This document shows positions 8,718-17,631 of a stretch of DNA of 35,046 nucleotides, piece after piece. A model generated the notes under the pieces. The model had not been told where the DNA came from, did no database searches, and saw only the letters and a program-made list of their open reading frames with translations. Source of the stretch: an uncultured Bacteroides sp. (GTDB taxonomy: Bacteria > Bacteroidota > Bacteroidia > Bacteroidales > Bacteroidaceae); assembly GCF_900547205.1 (NCBI RefSeq), contig NZ_URFY01000046.1, positions 1 to 35,046 of the forward strand, in the 5' to 3' direction. A program made the position numbers and the translations under genes. Each line of letters starts with the position of its first letter. The stretch's first letter is position 1.

Positions 8718-9620
8718 ATGTGGTTATTATTAGCTTTTCTCTCAGCTACTTTGCTGGGATTCTATGATGTATTCAAGAAGAAGTCGCTCAAAGACAACGC
8801 GGTGCTTCCTGTCTTGTTTCTCAACACGCTTTTTTCCAGCCTTATCTTCCTGCCCTTCATTTTGCTATCTGCGTATAAACCCGATTTGTTGGGCGACACC
8901 ATATTCAATGTGCCGGTAGCGGGATGGGAACAGCATAAGTACATCATCATCAAGTCGTTCATCGTCCTCTCTTCGTGGATATTCGGTTATTTCGCCATGA
9001 AGCATCTGCCCATTACCATTGTGGGACCCATCAACGCCACCCGTCCGGTGATGGTGCTTGTCGGTGCAATGCTGGTGTTTGGCGAACGGCTGAACCTCTA
9101 TCAATGGATTGGTGTGATGCTCGCCGTCGCTTCGTTCTTTATGCTGAGCCGTTCGGGGAAGAAGGAAGGGATTGACTTTAAACATAACAAATGGATTTTC
9201 TTCATCGTGCTGGCTGCCATCACGGGTGCCGTGAGCGGACTGTATGACAAATACCTGATGAAGCAGTTGAATCCGATGTTGGTTCAATCGTGGTATAATG
9301 TCTATCAGGTCTTTATCATGTGCCCCATTCTGCTTTTGCTCTGGTGGCCAAAACGGAAATCGACCACCCCTTTCCGGTGGGACTGGACCATCATCCTGAT
9401 CTCCATCTTTCTCTCGGCAGCAGACTTCGTCTACTTTTACGCATTGAGTGATGACAACTCTATGATATCCATCGTCTCGATGGTGCGGCGGGGAAGTGTA
9501 ATTGTTTCTTTCATTTTCGGAGCGCTGTTCTTCCGTGAAAAGAATTTAAAAAGTAAAGCGATTGACCTTATACTGGTGTTAATCGGAATGATATTCTTAT
9601 ATTTGGGGTCTAGAAGTTAA
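8718..9620 (+). CDS. EamA-family (DMT) membrane transporter
   Basis: This 300-residue protein has about ten hydrophobic segments in two homologous halves, as in EamA/DMT permeases. The first half carries the signature GPINATRPVMVLVGAMLVFGERL and the second MVRRGSVIVSFIFGALFFREK. Members export or exchange small metabolites across the inner membrane; the substrate cannot be read from the sequence. It lies 24 nt after truA and 44 nt before the DUF3256 gene, suggesting co-transcription. A start at ATG 8718 puts the first membrane helix at the N-terminus, as expected for the family. Confidence 0.85.
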   Translation: MWLLLAFLSATLLGFYDVFKKKSLKDNAVLPVLFLNTLFSSLIFLPFILLSAYKPDLLGDTIFNVPVAGWEQHKYIIIKSFIVLSSWIFGYFAMKHLPITIVGPINATRPVMVLVGAMLVFGERLNLYQWIGVMLAVASFFMLSRSGKKEGIDFKHNKWIFFIVLAAITGAVSGLYDKYLMKQLNPMLVQSWYNVYQVFIMCPILLLLWWPKRKSTTPFRWDWTIILISIFLSAADFVYFYALSDDNSMISIVSMVRRGSVIVSFIFGALFFREKNLKSKAIDLILVLIGMIFLYLGSRS

Positions 9621-9664
9621 AACTTATCCGCCGCCTTGCCGTTTGCGGGTTAAATAATAATGAT

Positions 9665-10315
9665 ATGAAAATTAATAAACTTATTCCAGCTATATTCTTC
9701 TTTATCATCGGTGTGTTTTCGTTGACTGCCCTCCAGGCACAGGAAGCCAAAACGTTGTTTATAAATATGCCCGACTCATTGAGCCCGCTGCTTACCAAAG
9801 TGAACCGCGAGGACTGTATCGACTTTCTGGGAAGCAACATGAAAGCGCAAGTAGACAACCGCTTCGGCAAGAAATCGGAAATGACGAAACTCAGTAATGA
9901 TTATATACATATGCAAATGTCTCCGCATACCACTTGGCAGATGAAGTTGCTGGCACTGAACGATACGACGAATATTATCTGCACCGTATCCACCGCCTGC
10001 GCTCCGGCGTGCGACAGCAGATTGAGCTTTTATACAACAGACTGGAAACCGCTTTCTGCTTCGGAATTTATCACCCTTCCCGTGATGAACGACTTTCTGA
10101 ACACATCGGACTCTGCTGCAATTTACGAATTTGACGAAGCCCGTCGCTCGGCTGACATACTATTGATGAAAGCCGACTTCAACAAAGAGAATACCGAACT
10201 GACCATCACCCTGACAACCCCTGAATATATGTCAAAAGAAACGGCGGAAAAACTGAAACCGTTTCTCCGCCGTCCTATTGTCTATCATTGGAAAGAGGGA
10301 GCTTTTACCAAGTAG
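9665..10315 (+). CDS. DUF3256-like secreted protein
   Basis: This 216-residue protein has a signal peptide ending near ALQAQ (about residue 26) and no lipobox. The mature part opens with LFINMPDSLSPLLTKVNREDCIDFL, typical as I recall of the Bacteroidales family DUF3256. It is probably periplasmic. The gene is the last of the truA operon and converges on the kinase gene of the PUL, with only 22 nt between the two stop codons. A minus-strand terminator-like hairpin (10241-10273) lies inside its 3' end. No function is known to me. Confidence 0.65.
   Translation: MKINKLIPAIFFFIIGVFSLTALQAQEAKTLFINMPDSLSPLLTKVNREDCIDFLGSNMKAQVDNRFGKKSEMTKLSNDYIHMQMSPHTTWQMKLLALNDTTNIICTVSTACAPACDSRLSFYTTDWKPLSASEFITLPVMNDFLNTSDSAAIYEFDEARRSADILLMKADFNKENTELTITLTTPEYMSKETAEKLKPFLRRPIVYHWKEGAFTK
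10241..10273 (-). terminator. Minus-strand terminator inside the DUF3256 gene
   Basis: On the minus strand, ACGGCGGAGAAA and TTTTTCCGCCGT pair over 12 bp with one mismatch around a 9-nt loop, and TTCTTTTG follows. It lies 65-97 nt past the stop of the kinase gene at 10338, so it probably ends the long PUL transcript within the convergent neighbour. On the plus strand no T-run follows. Confidence 0.5.
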
Positions 10316-10337
10316 GTAAACTCTCCACTCTCTATTC

Positions 10338-11426
10338 TCAATTCTCTAAGCATTCATTGATGAACGTAACCATCTCCGGTGTATTCTCTTCTACGCTTTG
10401 CAGCAGCTTGAACTGTGCTTTGGTGCGTACCAGATTGTGCTCCGGATATTTGATTTTATAGTAGGTATCCCCGTTGATATAATCAGCTAGAAACCGTACA
10501 CACTGCATATAAGGGAACAATGCAGCCGCATAAGGAAGATTCTCAATCTCAATCTGAGTGAGGAATGACTTAGCACCTTCCAAATATCCTTTAGTGAATG
10601 CTTTGAAGATATCCATATTGAAGTTCACACGGTCGAGGTCTTTATCGTCTTCATCGCCGGTGTTGGCTCCTGTGCGTAGGAAATCTCCATAATCGGAGAA
10701 GATGAAACTCGGCATCACCGTATCCAAATCGATTACACAAAGAACTTTACCGTCTTCGTCGAACATCATATTGTTCACTTTCGTGTCGCAATGGCACACA
10801 CGTTTAGGCAGCTTGCCTTCACGATACAGGCGTTCTGCTTTGCACATTTCTTCGGCACGCTTTTCTATCTCGTCCAGGAAATACTGCACTTCCGCTACTC
10901 TTCCGGCTGCATTGGCGGCAACCGCTTCGCGCAATTGCTTAAGACGGAACTCCATATTGTGGAAATCGGGAATCGTTTCACCCAGCGTTTCAGGGATGTC
11001 GGCAAGCATAGCCTGAAAGTTACCGAAAGCCTGTCCGGCATAGTTGGAATATTCGGGGTTGACAGTCTCGTATGTTTTAGCACGCGGGATGAATACCATT
11101 ACACGCCAATAGCTATCACCGTCGAACCAGTAAGTCTTGCCTTCTTCTGCTTCGATGAAAGACAATACTTTGCGGTCGATATCTTTTTCTCCGGCTTCAA
11201 CAAGCTTTTTGCGGATATGTCCTGTGACAGCGGCAATGTTGGATTGCAGCATTTCCACGTTCTGGAAAATGGCGTGGTTGATGCGTTGCAGCACATAGTC
11301 GGGAGCATCTTCTTCTTTTGTGTTTACTTTGTAAGTGTCATTGATAAGTCCTGCACCCAAAGGTTTGATTTCTTCTACGGTGCCTTTGATGTTGAACTTA
11401 GCTACAATGCTGGTTAAATCTTTCAT
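10338..11426 (-). CDS. N-acetylhexosamine 1-kinase-like phosphotransferase (NahK family)
   Basis: This 362-residue cytoplasmic protein has the aminoglycoside-phosphotransferase fold: catalytic loop H212-C-D214-T-K-V-N-N219 and metal-binding D233-L-D235. Its collinear motifs GAGLINDTY, YVLQRINHAIF, VIDLDTVMP, GDEDDKDL, and RFLADYINGD followed by KYPEHNLVRT agree closely with my memory of Bifidobacterium NahK (about 359 residues), which makes GalNAc/GlcNAc 1-phosphate. The context supports this: GH109 releases GalNAc, and a kinase would trap it in the cytoplasm. It is the last gene of the PUL operon, 28 nt after the GH2 gene. The family is secure; the exact sugar is inferred. It is not an antibiotic-resistance gene. 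Confidence 0.8.
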   Translation of the reverse strand: MKDLTSIVAKFNIKGTVEEIKPLGAGLINDTYKVNTKEEDAPDYVLQRINHAIFQNVEMLQSNIAAVTGHIRKKLVEAGEKDIDRKVLSFIEAEEGKTYWFDGDSYWRVMVFIPRAKTYETVNPEYSNYAGQAFGNFQAMLADIPETLGETIPDFHNMEFRLKQLREAVAANAAGRVAEVQYFLDEIEKRAEEMCKAERLYREGKLPKRVCHCDTKVNNMMFDEDGKVLCVIDLDTVMPSFIFSDYGDFLRTGANTGDEDDKDLDRVNFNMDIFKAFTKGYLEGAKSFLTQIEIENLPYAAALFPYMQCVRFLADYINGDTYYKIKYPEHNLVRTKAQFKLLQSVEENTPEMVTFINECLEN

Positions 11427-11454
11427 GGGTCTTTTCTTTAAATTTATAATAAGG

Positions 11455-14400
11455 TTATCGATAATCGTATTTTGCGGCGTTGCTTGCCTGACCTGCAGAG
11501 CGGATAGGAACTAAGGTGAAGCCCCAGTTGTATTCGCGGTTGGCAGGTATCTGGTGAATCTGTTCCGGACGTGCGCCCCAACTGTCATAACCGCCTACAC
11601 CTTGCTGCTTCATGTCTACGCAAACTTCGACGAAGTCTCTCGGAGTGATGTCGTTGACGTGATGCATTCTTCTCAATACGTTGCGTGCAGCTTTCTCGTC
11701 ATGATTTGCCACTTCTTCCGGGCTGAAGTTGTTCCACTGGTAAGGGTGGGGCAGTGCTTCTTCGGAATCGAAGTCCTCGATAGAGTTGCGCAGCGCATTG
11801 AAACCGATGAGGCTGTCGGCTACGATGGCCAGACCGTTTCCTTTGGATGGCGACAAGGTAATCCAGCGGGTATCCGTGTGATGTCCGTTTTCCTGTGGGC
11901 GAACGTAGTTGAAGTACATCTTGTCGGCAGTTGTCTTGTAGTTGCCTACGAGTGTTCCGTGATTGCGGTCGATGTAGTTCTCTTCAGGACCACGGCCGAA
12001 ATACTGAACGTTATTCATCTGAGCCGGCAAACGGAAACGAACGCCGATGCGGGGCACTTCGAGTTTGGAAGCCGCCTTGCGGGCAGCGCCACTGCCGGGA
12101 GTGAAGGTAGCCATGCGGGTAGCTTCGGATACTTCTGTCTCTGCCGCTTGCATATCTGTGGAAGTAAATTGGGCATTTACGTTCACGATGCCGCTCGGGT
12201 AGATTTTGTAAGTCACCACATATAGGTTGCCCGCTGCCAGCAGGTAAGTTGCTTTCAATGAGACGGCTTTGTCCTCGGTTGCCGTATTGACGTCGGTCAC
12301 TTTGAAGTTTTTGCTGGATTGTTTCCATACTTGCAGACGTTTGGGAGCACCGTTGCCATAGTCGTTATCATTAGGTGCACGCCAGAAGTTAGGTTGGATA
12401 CCAAATCCGTCTTTGAAGTATTCTGTGCCGTCCACTTTATAAGAGGTGACTAATCCGCTCTTCTTATTGAATACAAAGTTCACCTTTGAAGAAGAAACGA
12501 TGTAATCGTCTCCTTGCACATTCGTTTTCAGTGCAGGGCCGTTGGCTTTATAAGTGTCTTTCTCTGCCTGAACAGAAAGTTGGAACTGGTCGTAGGCGAT
12601 TTCATATCCGGTCGGGATTAGTGGTTCCGGTTCTACGGTCGTCACACTGAAGTTGACGAAGTATTCGGTTCCCGGCTGGGCTTTCAAGCCATTTACGGGT
12701 ACGGTAAATTCTTTCGATGCTTGCGGAGCAATGTCCAGAGATACTTTTCCGCTTCTTACCGTCTTATTGTTGGCAAGCACGCTATAATGAATCTGATACT
12801 TTTTCAGGTTGGTGAAGTAGAAACGGTTGTTGATTTTGAACTTGCCTGCAGCTGCGTCGATGGCTTCAAAACCCACATTCTGATGCACATATTTCACTTC
12901 TGCCATGGCAGGGTGCGGTCCGCGGTCGGGATTGACAAGACCATTGCAAAGGAAGTTTCCATCACTCGGTGCGTTGACGCCAAAGTCGCCGCCGTAAGCC
13001 CAGTACTCTCTTCCGTTTTCATCTTTCTGGAGAAGGCCCTGGTCTACCCAGTCCCAGATATATCCTCCCTGAAGGTTGGGGTACTTGTAGATGGCTTGCC
13101 ATTGTCCCCACAGGTTTCCGGTGGAGTTACCCATAGCGTGTGCATATTCAGAAGGAGCAATAGGACGGTCGCTACCGTTCTTGCCGATTTCTTCCAGCCA
13201 TCCGGCACTTGGGTATTGAGGAACATACATATCGGAGTTCCATTCCCATTGAGCACGTTCGTAGTTGACAGGACGAGCCATCAAGTCTTTGTCGGCATTC
13301 TTCACCCAGAGGTAAGTCTGGTAGAAGTTGTAACCGTTTCCTGCTTCATTGCCCAGCGACCAGAAAGTGACGCTTGGATAGTTCTTGTTGCGTTCGAACA
13401 TATTGATGGTGCGGTCCATGTGCGGTTTCAGCCATTCGGGGTTGTTTCCCAGTGAGCCGCCTTTGCGGAGGTCGTAATACATACCGTGGCTTTCGATGTT
13501 GGCTTCGTCGTAAACGTAGAGTCCGTATTCATCGCAAAGTTCGTAGAAACGGCGGTCTTGCGGGTAGTGGCAGAGACGCACGGTGTTCAGATTATGTTGT
13601 TTCATAAGCTCGAAGTCGCGACGCATCAGTTCTTCGGTCATGTAATGTCCGGTTGCCGGGTTGTGCTCGTGGATGTTCACGCCTTTCAGTTTCAGCGGTT
13701 GTCCGTTGATGAACAGGCAAACATATGGTTTTCCGTCAGCAGATTTCTGGTCGATAGGTTTAATCTCGATACGGCGGAAACCTACGTTGAACGGGATAAT
13801 TTCGTTGACTTTACCATTCTCTTTGATTGTCATCAACAGTTTGTATAGGTTCGGATGTTCCGATGTCCATGTGAGAATGTCTGCCAGATTCTTGTCGAAA
13901 GAAAGTGTACGCACCTCGTTTGTAGGGATGTAGGCTGTCTTTTCTTCGGTGGCGATAACTTTTCCCTGAGCATCCAGTAGTTCGTATGCCAAAGTGAGAT
14001 TGGCTGCATCCTTCTCGTGATTTCTTAAATCTACGTTCAGACCGAATATACCATTCTTATAACTATCGTCTAAAGTAGACTTCACACGGAAATCTTTAAG
14101 AGCGGCTTTTGGCTGCGAATACAGGAATACATCGCGCTCAATTCCACTAATCCGCCAGAAATCCTGACATTCCAGATAGGAACCTGTGCTCCAGCGGAAG
14201 ATTTTGATGGTGAGCACATTCTTGCCCGGTTTCACGTACTTGTTGATTAAGAACTCGGCAGGATTCTTGGAGTCTTCGCTATATCCCACTTCTTTGCCGT
14301 TGATGTATACATATACACCGGATTTGGCTCCTGATAGATGTAGGTAGATATCGCGTCCGTCCCAATCTGCCGGAATGTCAATGTCCCGGCGGTATACACC

Positions 14401-14853
14401 GACTGGGGTTGCTTCGGGAAGAGTAGGAGGTTGGGGATGGCGCGGCTTAAATTCGTAGCCGTGATTGGTATAGATAGCTACTCCATGACCTTGCACTTCC
14501 CAGTTGCCGGGAACTTGAATGTCATACCAAGAGTCGGTGCTCGTGCCCGGGTCGGTGATGTTGCCGGGCAGATCTTTATAAGAATCTACAAAATAGAATT
14601 TCCAGGTTCCGTTGAGCAACCGGTAGTATTTGCTTCGTTCGTATTTACCACTCAGTGCATCGGCACGATTGTCGTAGGTCATAAAAGAAGAACGTGGATA
14701 CTCTTTGTTGACGGATACTACTTGAACGTCTTGCCAGTAAGGCTTTTGTTCGGGCGCATTTTCGGCAATAGCCGTCGTGGCAATCAGAGAAAACATTCCC
14801 ATTAAAATGCCGGTTAATAATCGGGGGTGTAGTCGATATTTCATGTTTTTCAA
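11455..14853 (-). CDS. GH2 beta-galactosidase (LacZ-type)
   Basis: This 1132-residue protein has a signal peptide ending near TTAIAENA (about residue 30). It carries the full LacZ-type set: sugar-binding domain (about 70-240), Ig-like domain (about 250-350), TIM barrel (about 355-660), DUF4981 and Bgal_small_N (about 790-1100). The acid/base is E503 in WSLGNEAG and the nucleophile is E569 in PSEYAHAMGNS. It should remove terminal beta-linked galactose from glycans in the periplasm. It lies between the YitT gene (21 nt upstream) and the kinase (28 nt downstream), so the three are co-transcribed. The context suggests mucin-type O-glycan galactose; linkage specificity cannot be read from sequence. 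Confidence 0.92.
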   Translation of the reverse strand: MKNMKYRLHPRLLTGILMGMFSLIATTAIAENAPEQKPYWQDVQVVSVNKEYPRSSFMTYDNRADALSGKYERSKYYRLLNGTWKFYFVDSYKDLPGNITDPGTSTDSWYDIQVPGNWEVQGHGVAIYTNHGYEFKPRHPQPPTLPEATPVGVYRRDIDIPADWDGRDIYLHLSGAKSGVYVYINGKEVGYSEDSKNPAEFLINKYVKPGKNVLTIKIFRWSTGSYLECQDFWRISGIERDVFLYSQPKAALKDFRVKSTLDDSYKNGIFGLNVDLRNHEKDAANLTLAYELLDAQGKVIATEEKTAYIPTNEVRTLSFDKNLADILTWTSEHPNLYKLLMTIKENGKVNEIIPFNVGFRRIEIKPIDQKSADGKPYVCLFINGQPLKLKGVNIHEHNPATGHYMTEELMRRDFELMKQHNLNTVRLCHYPQDRRFYELCDEYGLYVYDEANIESHGMYYDLRKGGSLGNNPEWLKPHMDRTINMFERNKNYPSVTFWSLGNEAGNGYNFYQTYLWVKNADKDLMARPVNYERAQWEWNSDMYVPQYPSAGWLEEIGKNGSDRPIAPSEYAHAMGNSTGNLWGQWQAIYKYPNLQGGYIWDWVDQGLLQKDENGREYWAYGGDFGVNAPSDGNFLCNGLVNPDRGPHPAMAEVKYVHQNVGFEAIDAAAGKFKINNRFYFTNLKKYQIHYSVLANNKTVRSGKVSLDIAPQASKEFTVPVNGLKAQPGTEYFVNFSVTTVEPEPLIPTGYEIAYDQFQLSVQAEKDTYKANGPALKTNVQGDDYIVSSSKVNFVFNKKSGLVTSYKVDGTEYFKDGFGIQPNFWRAPNDNDYGNGAPKRLQVWKQSSKNFKVTDVNTATEDKAVSLKATYLLAAGNLYVVTYKIYPSGIVNVNAQFTSTDMQAAETEVSEATRMATFTPGSGAARKAASKLEVPRIGVRFRLPAQMNNVQYFGRGPEENYIDRNHGTLVGNYKTTADKMYFNYVRPQENGHHTDTRWITLSPSKGNGLAIVADSLIGFNALRNSIEDFDSEEALPHPYQWNNFSPEEVANHDEKAARNVLRRMHHVNDITPRDFVEVCVDMKQQGVGGYDSWGARPEQIHQIPANREYNWGFTLVPIRSAGQASNAAKYDYR

Positions 14854-14874
14854 TATTGGTTTCTCATTTCTTCT

Positions 14875-15765
14875 TTACTTCACTTTTATATGGTCGAATC
14901 CTTCTCCATATACTCCGATAACAGCACTCTGTGAAACAAAGGCCTTCGGATCAATGTCTTTTATCAGCCGGAAGATTATGGTAGACTCACGTTTCTTGGC
15001 TAATACAAACATCATTTTTTGTTCTCGTCCCGTATAGAAACCGGTTGCATTGATAATGGTAACTCCCCGGTGTGGGTATTCGTTGATACGCTTTCCTATT
15101 TCTTCGTATTTATTGGAAATAATAAAGAACTGTACCGACTGGCGGGCGCTATTGACCACCTGGTCGAGAACGAAGCTGCAAATATAAAGAGTTACGAATC
15201 CATAGACGACTTTTTCCCAGTCTTTTAAGACAAAATAACTGGAAGTGATGATAATCATATCACAAATCAATACAACTCTTCCTAAGGTGATGTCCCGGTA
15301 TTTGTTGATGATGGCGGCAATGATATCCGTTCCGCCGGTACTTCCGTTGGCTGAGAAGGCAACACCGATGCCACTTCCGCAGAAGGAAGCTCCGATGACA
15401 CAAGCCATGAACGGCTGGTCGTGAAGTAATGAAATGCCACCTGCCAGTTTTTGTATCACAGAGAGGAAGAAGGTCAGAGTAAATACTCCGAAGATGGTTT
15501 TGATACAAAACTTCAACCCCAATAGTTTAAGTGCCAGAAGCAACAAAAAGAAGTTGATACTGAAGTAGGTGTACTGTACCGGAAAACCGGTTGCCCAGTA
15601 TACGATAGAGGCAATACCCGGCACTCCACCGGTAGTAATGTCGTTAGGAAGCAAAAAAACGGTCCATCCGATGCCATAAAGAATCATGCCAATGGCAATC
15701 ATCACATAGTCTTTTGTTTCACGGATGACGCTTTGCTTAGAAGGTCTTGGAATAGCTGTTTTCAT
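14875..15765 (-). CDS. YitT family membrane protein
   Basis: This 296-residue protein has five or six membrane helices in the N-terminal two thirds, with the family motif PNDITTGGVPGIASIVYW and a second motif FSANGSTGGTDIIAAIINKY. A C-terminal soluble DUF2179 domain follows (about 215-290, ending YGEGFDHIKVK). This is the YitT/DUF161 plus DUF2179 architecture. It is an inner-membrane protein of uncertain transport function. Within the operon it sits between GH109 and GH2, 21 nt before GH2. A role in moving an O-glycan-derived product is possible but unproven. Confidence 0.85.
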   Translation of the reverse strand: MKTAIPRPSKQSVIRETKDYVMIAIGMILYGIGWTVFLLPNDITTGGVPGIASIVYWATGFPVQYTYFSINFFLLLLALKLLGLKFCIKTIFGVFTLTFFLSVIQKLAGGISLLHDQPFMACVIGASFCGSGIGVAFSANGSTGGTDIIAAIINKYRDITLGRVVLICDMIIITSSYFVLKDWEKVVYGFVTLYICSFVLDQVVNSARQSVQFFIISNKYEEIGKRINEYPHRGVTIINATGFYTGREQKMMFVLAKKRESTIIFRLIKDIDPKAFVSQSAVIGVYGEGFDHIKVK

Positions 15766-15811
15766 AAACGTGATTATGATAATCTATAAAAATGTTGAAA
15801 CACGAACCTAT

Positions 15812-15848
15812 GAATAATCCGGCTCTATAGATAAAGCCGGATTGATTC
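15812..15848 (-). other. Intercistronic hairpin between GH109 and YitT genes
   Basis: AATCCGGCT (15816-15824) and AGCCGGATT (15835-15843) pair perfectly over 9 bp around a 10-nt loop. The stem extends through GAAT/GATTC with one bulge. There is no T-run on the minus strand, so it is more likely an mRNA processing or stabilising structure than a terminator. Confidence 0.5.
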
Positions 15849-15879
15849 GTAGTATTCGTGCTAAATAAAATTATATTTT

Positions 15880-17292
15880 TTATTCTGCAAAAGCATGGTG
15901 ATAGCCTTGTACTTTATTCCATCCTCCACGAGTGAAATCGGGCACTTCAACCGGAGCTGAATTGTTTTCGATGGAAAGCTTGGTGAGGTCGGCCATGCAG
16001 CACCATTCTGCCAAGTCGTACACATCCATATCCAGTGGCAAACCATTGCGCAAGCAGTACACCAGACGATAGTCCATGATATAGTCCATACCGCCATGAC
16101 CGCCTACTTTCTTAGCTGTCTCTTCCAGTTCTTTGTGGATGGGGTGTTTGTATTTATCCATCAATGCTTCTTTCACATCTGCGGGCACAGAACCGTGTGC
16201 GTTCAGGTTCTCATGATTGGGCACATCTTTAGTGTCAACCTGTGAGGGGCGGAGGCAATACTCCTGAATAGGATATTTGCTTGCATAGCCGTCGGCACCT
16301 ACCACCTGATACATACGGCTGTAAGGGCGGGGAGTCATTACATTGTGCTGAATCAACATGGTCTTACCGTTTTCAGTACGAATCAGCGTAGATGTCTGGT
16401 CGCCATTCTGAAAATCGGTTACTTCTTCTCCTGTTTGCTTTTTGATGTAAGCCGGTCCGTTCACAGCTTTTGTATCCATAGATACCAATGTTTTCATGCG
16501 GTCGCCGCGGTGGATGTTGAGTACTTGGCAAGCCGGTCCCATACCGTGAGTTGCGTATACGTCTCCGCGGTGTTCCTGGTTGTAATCCATACGCCAGTTG
16601 TTCCAGTAGTCAGGCCAGAAATCTTCCAGATTGTGGATATAAGCACCTTCTACGTGGAGCACTTCGCCGAATACGCCTTGTTGAGCCATATTCAAACTTG
16701 TCAACTCGAAGAAATCGTATACACAGTTTTCCAACTGCATACAGTGTTTGCGAGTCTTTTCCGAAGTGTCGATTAATTTCCATATTTCGTCCAATGTCAT
16801 GGCAGCCGGAACTTCGATAGCTACGTGTTTGCCATGTTCCATTGCATAAACGCCCATTTCAGCATGGTGCTTCCAGTCGGTTGCTATATATACAAGGTCG
16901 ATATCATCTTGTTCGCAAAGTTTCTTCCAAGCATCTTCTGCTCCGGTGTAAGAAGTTGCTTCGGGCAATCCTGCATTTTTCAGAATTTCCTGAGACTTTT
17001 CAACACATTCCGGACGGACATCACACAGGGCAACGATTTTTGTTCCGGGTATCTTTGTCCAGCGTCTTACTGCACCGGGACCGCGCATTCCCAATCCGAT
17101 GAAACCTACACGTACGGTATCAATTTTGGGCGTAACAAGTTGGATTACGTCTTCCTGTCCGGCAGGGCGTTCAGGAGTTTCAACTTTGATAGGGGCAAAG
17201 GCTTCCTGTGCCTTTTGCGGAGGTGTGCAACTAGTCTGCCAGGTTAACAGGGCAAGTGCGATAGCTGCAACTGAGAGTAGCTTTTTCATCAT
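15880..17292 (-). CDS. GH109 alpha-N-acetylgalactosaminidase (Gfo/Idh/MocA fold)
   Basis: This 470-residue exported protein has a likely signal peptide with a cysteine at QTSC (a weak lipobox). It has a Rossmann NAD-binding motif VGFIGLGMRGPGAVRR (about residues 62-77), E160 in AIEVPAAM, Y192 in the ENCVYD region, and Y246-A-T-H249-G. By recall, these correspond to E149, Y179, Y225 and H228 of the characterised Elizabethkingia GH109. GGHGGMDYIMDYRL near the C-terminus is also typical. These enzymes remove alpha-GalNAc using tightly bound NAD+ in an oxidation-elimination cycle. The gene lies downstream of the M60 peptidase, and removal of the core GalNAc (Tn antigen) fits. A -7 element at 17342 could give it a promoter of its own. 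Confidence 0.87.
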   Translation of the reverse strand: MMKKLLSVAAIALALLTWQTSCTPPQKAQEAFAPIKVETPERPAGQEDVIQLVTPKIDTVRVGFIGLGMRGPGAVRRWTKIPGTKIVALCDVRPECVEKSQEILKNAGLPEATSYTGAEDAWKKLCEQDDIDLVYIATDWKHHAEMGVYAMEHGKHVAIEVPAAMTLDEIWKLIDTSEKTRKHCMQLENCVYDFFELTSLNMAQQGVFGEVLHVEGAYIHNLEDFWPDYWNNWRMDYNQEHRGDVYATHGMGPACQVLNIHRGDRMKTLVSMDTKAVNGPAYIKKQTGEEVTDFQNGDQTSTLIRTENGKTMLIQHNVMTPRPYSRMYQVVGADGYASKYPIQEYCLRPSQVDTKDVPNHENLNAHGSVPADVKEALMDKYKHPIHKELEETAKKVGGHGGMDYIMDYRLVYCLRNGLPLDMDVYDLAEWCCMADLTKLSIENNSAPVEVPDFTRGGWNKVQGYHHAFAE

Positions 17293-17341
17293 ACTTTTAA
17301 CTTTTTATTTAGGGGTTGTTCGTAGTTTTTCATTTCGATGC

Positions 17342-17349
17342 CAAAAGTA
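17342..17349 (-). promoter_or_regulatory. Possible internal promoter -7 element upstream of the GH109 gene
   Basis: On the minus strand TACTTTTG matches TAnnTTTG exactly, 50 nt before the GH109 start. No good -33 box is visible. With the hairpin at 17569-17607 it may let GH109-YitT-GH2-kinase be transcribed separately from the SusCD part. Confidence 0.4.
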
Positions 17350-17568
17350 GTAATTAATAGTTTATCCTGCATATTTATTACAGAAAAATTAATTATTTAC
17401 TCCAGTTTTTGGTAGAAAATGAGTCTCACATTTTTTATCAGTAATCAGTTTATGTTTTTATTCTACTATGTGTTGTAACGGCATTATTTCTTCTCTATAA
17501 TCTAAATACACCTGAGAATGGACGAACCCTACACAATACCTGATACTTTTTGTATGTTTTAACAAATA

Positions 17569-17607
17569 GAATGGATTTCAAGGGCGTATAGCCGAAGAAA
17601 ACCATTC
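17569..17607 (-). other. Hairpin after the M60 peptidase gene
   Basis: On the minus strand GAATGGTTTTC pairs with GAAATCCATTC over 11 bp with one mismatch, and a small inner GGC/GCC stem is nested within it. TATTTGTT follows, which is a weak U-tract. It lies 25 nt beyond the M60 stop and could be a partial terminator or an mRNA 3'-end stabiliser. The rest of the gap 17293-17631 holds only the -7 element at 17342. Confidence 0.4.
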
Positions 17608-17631
17608 CGTTTGCAATTTAGTTTATCCCTA

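Noticed and set aside
10338..11426. Aminoglycoside resistance phosphotransferase
   Set aside because: The fold is shared, but the motifs follow the NahK sugar-kinase type and the gene is the last of a mucin glycan operon.
12721..13455. 244-codon open frame on the plus strand inside the GH2 gene
   Set aside because: It is antisense to the catalytic region of the beta-galactosidase; frame openness follows from codon usage of the real gene.
15880..17292. Ordinary sugar dehydrogenase of the Gfo/Idh/MocA family
   Set aside because: It is exported and carries the GH109 residues E160, Y246 and H249, so glycosidase is the better call.
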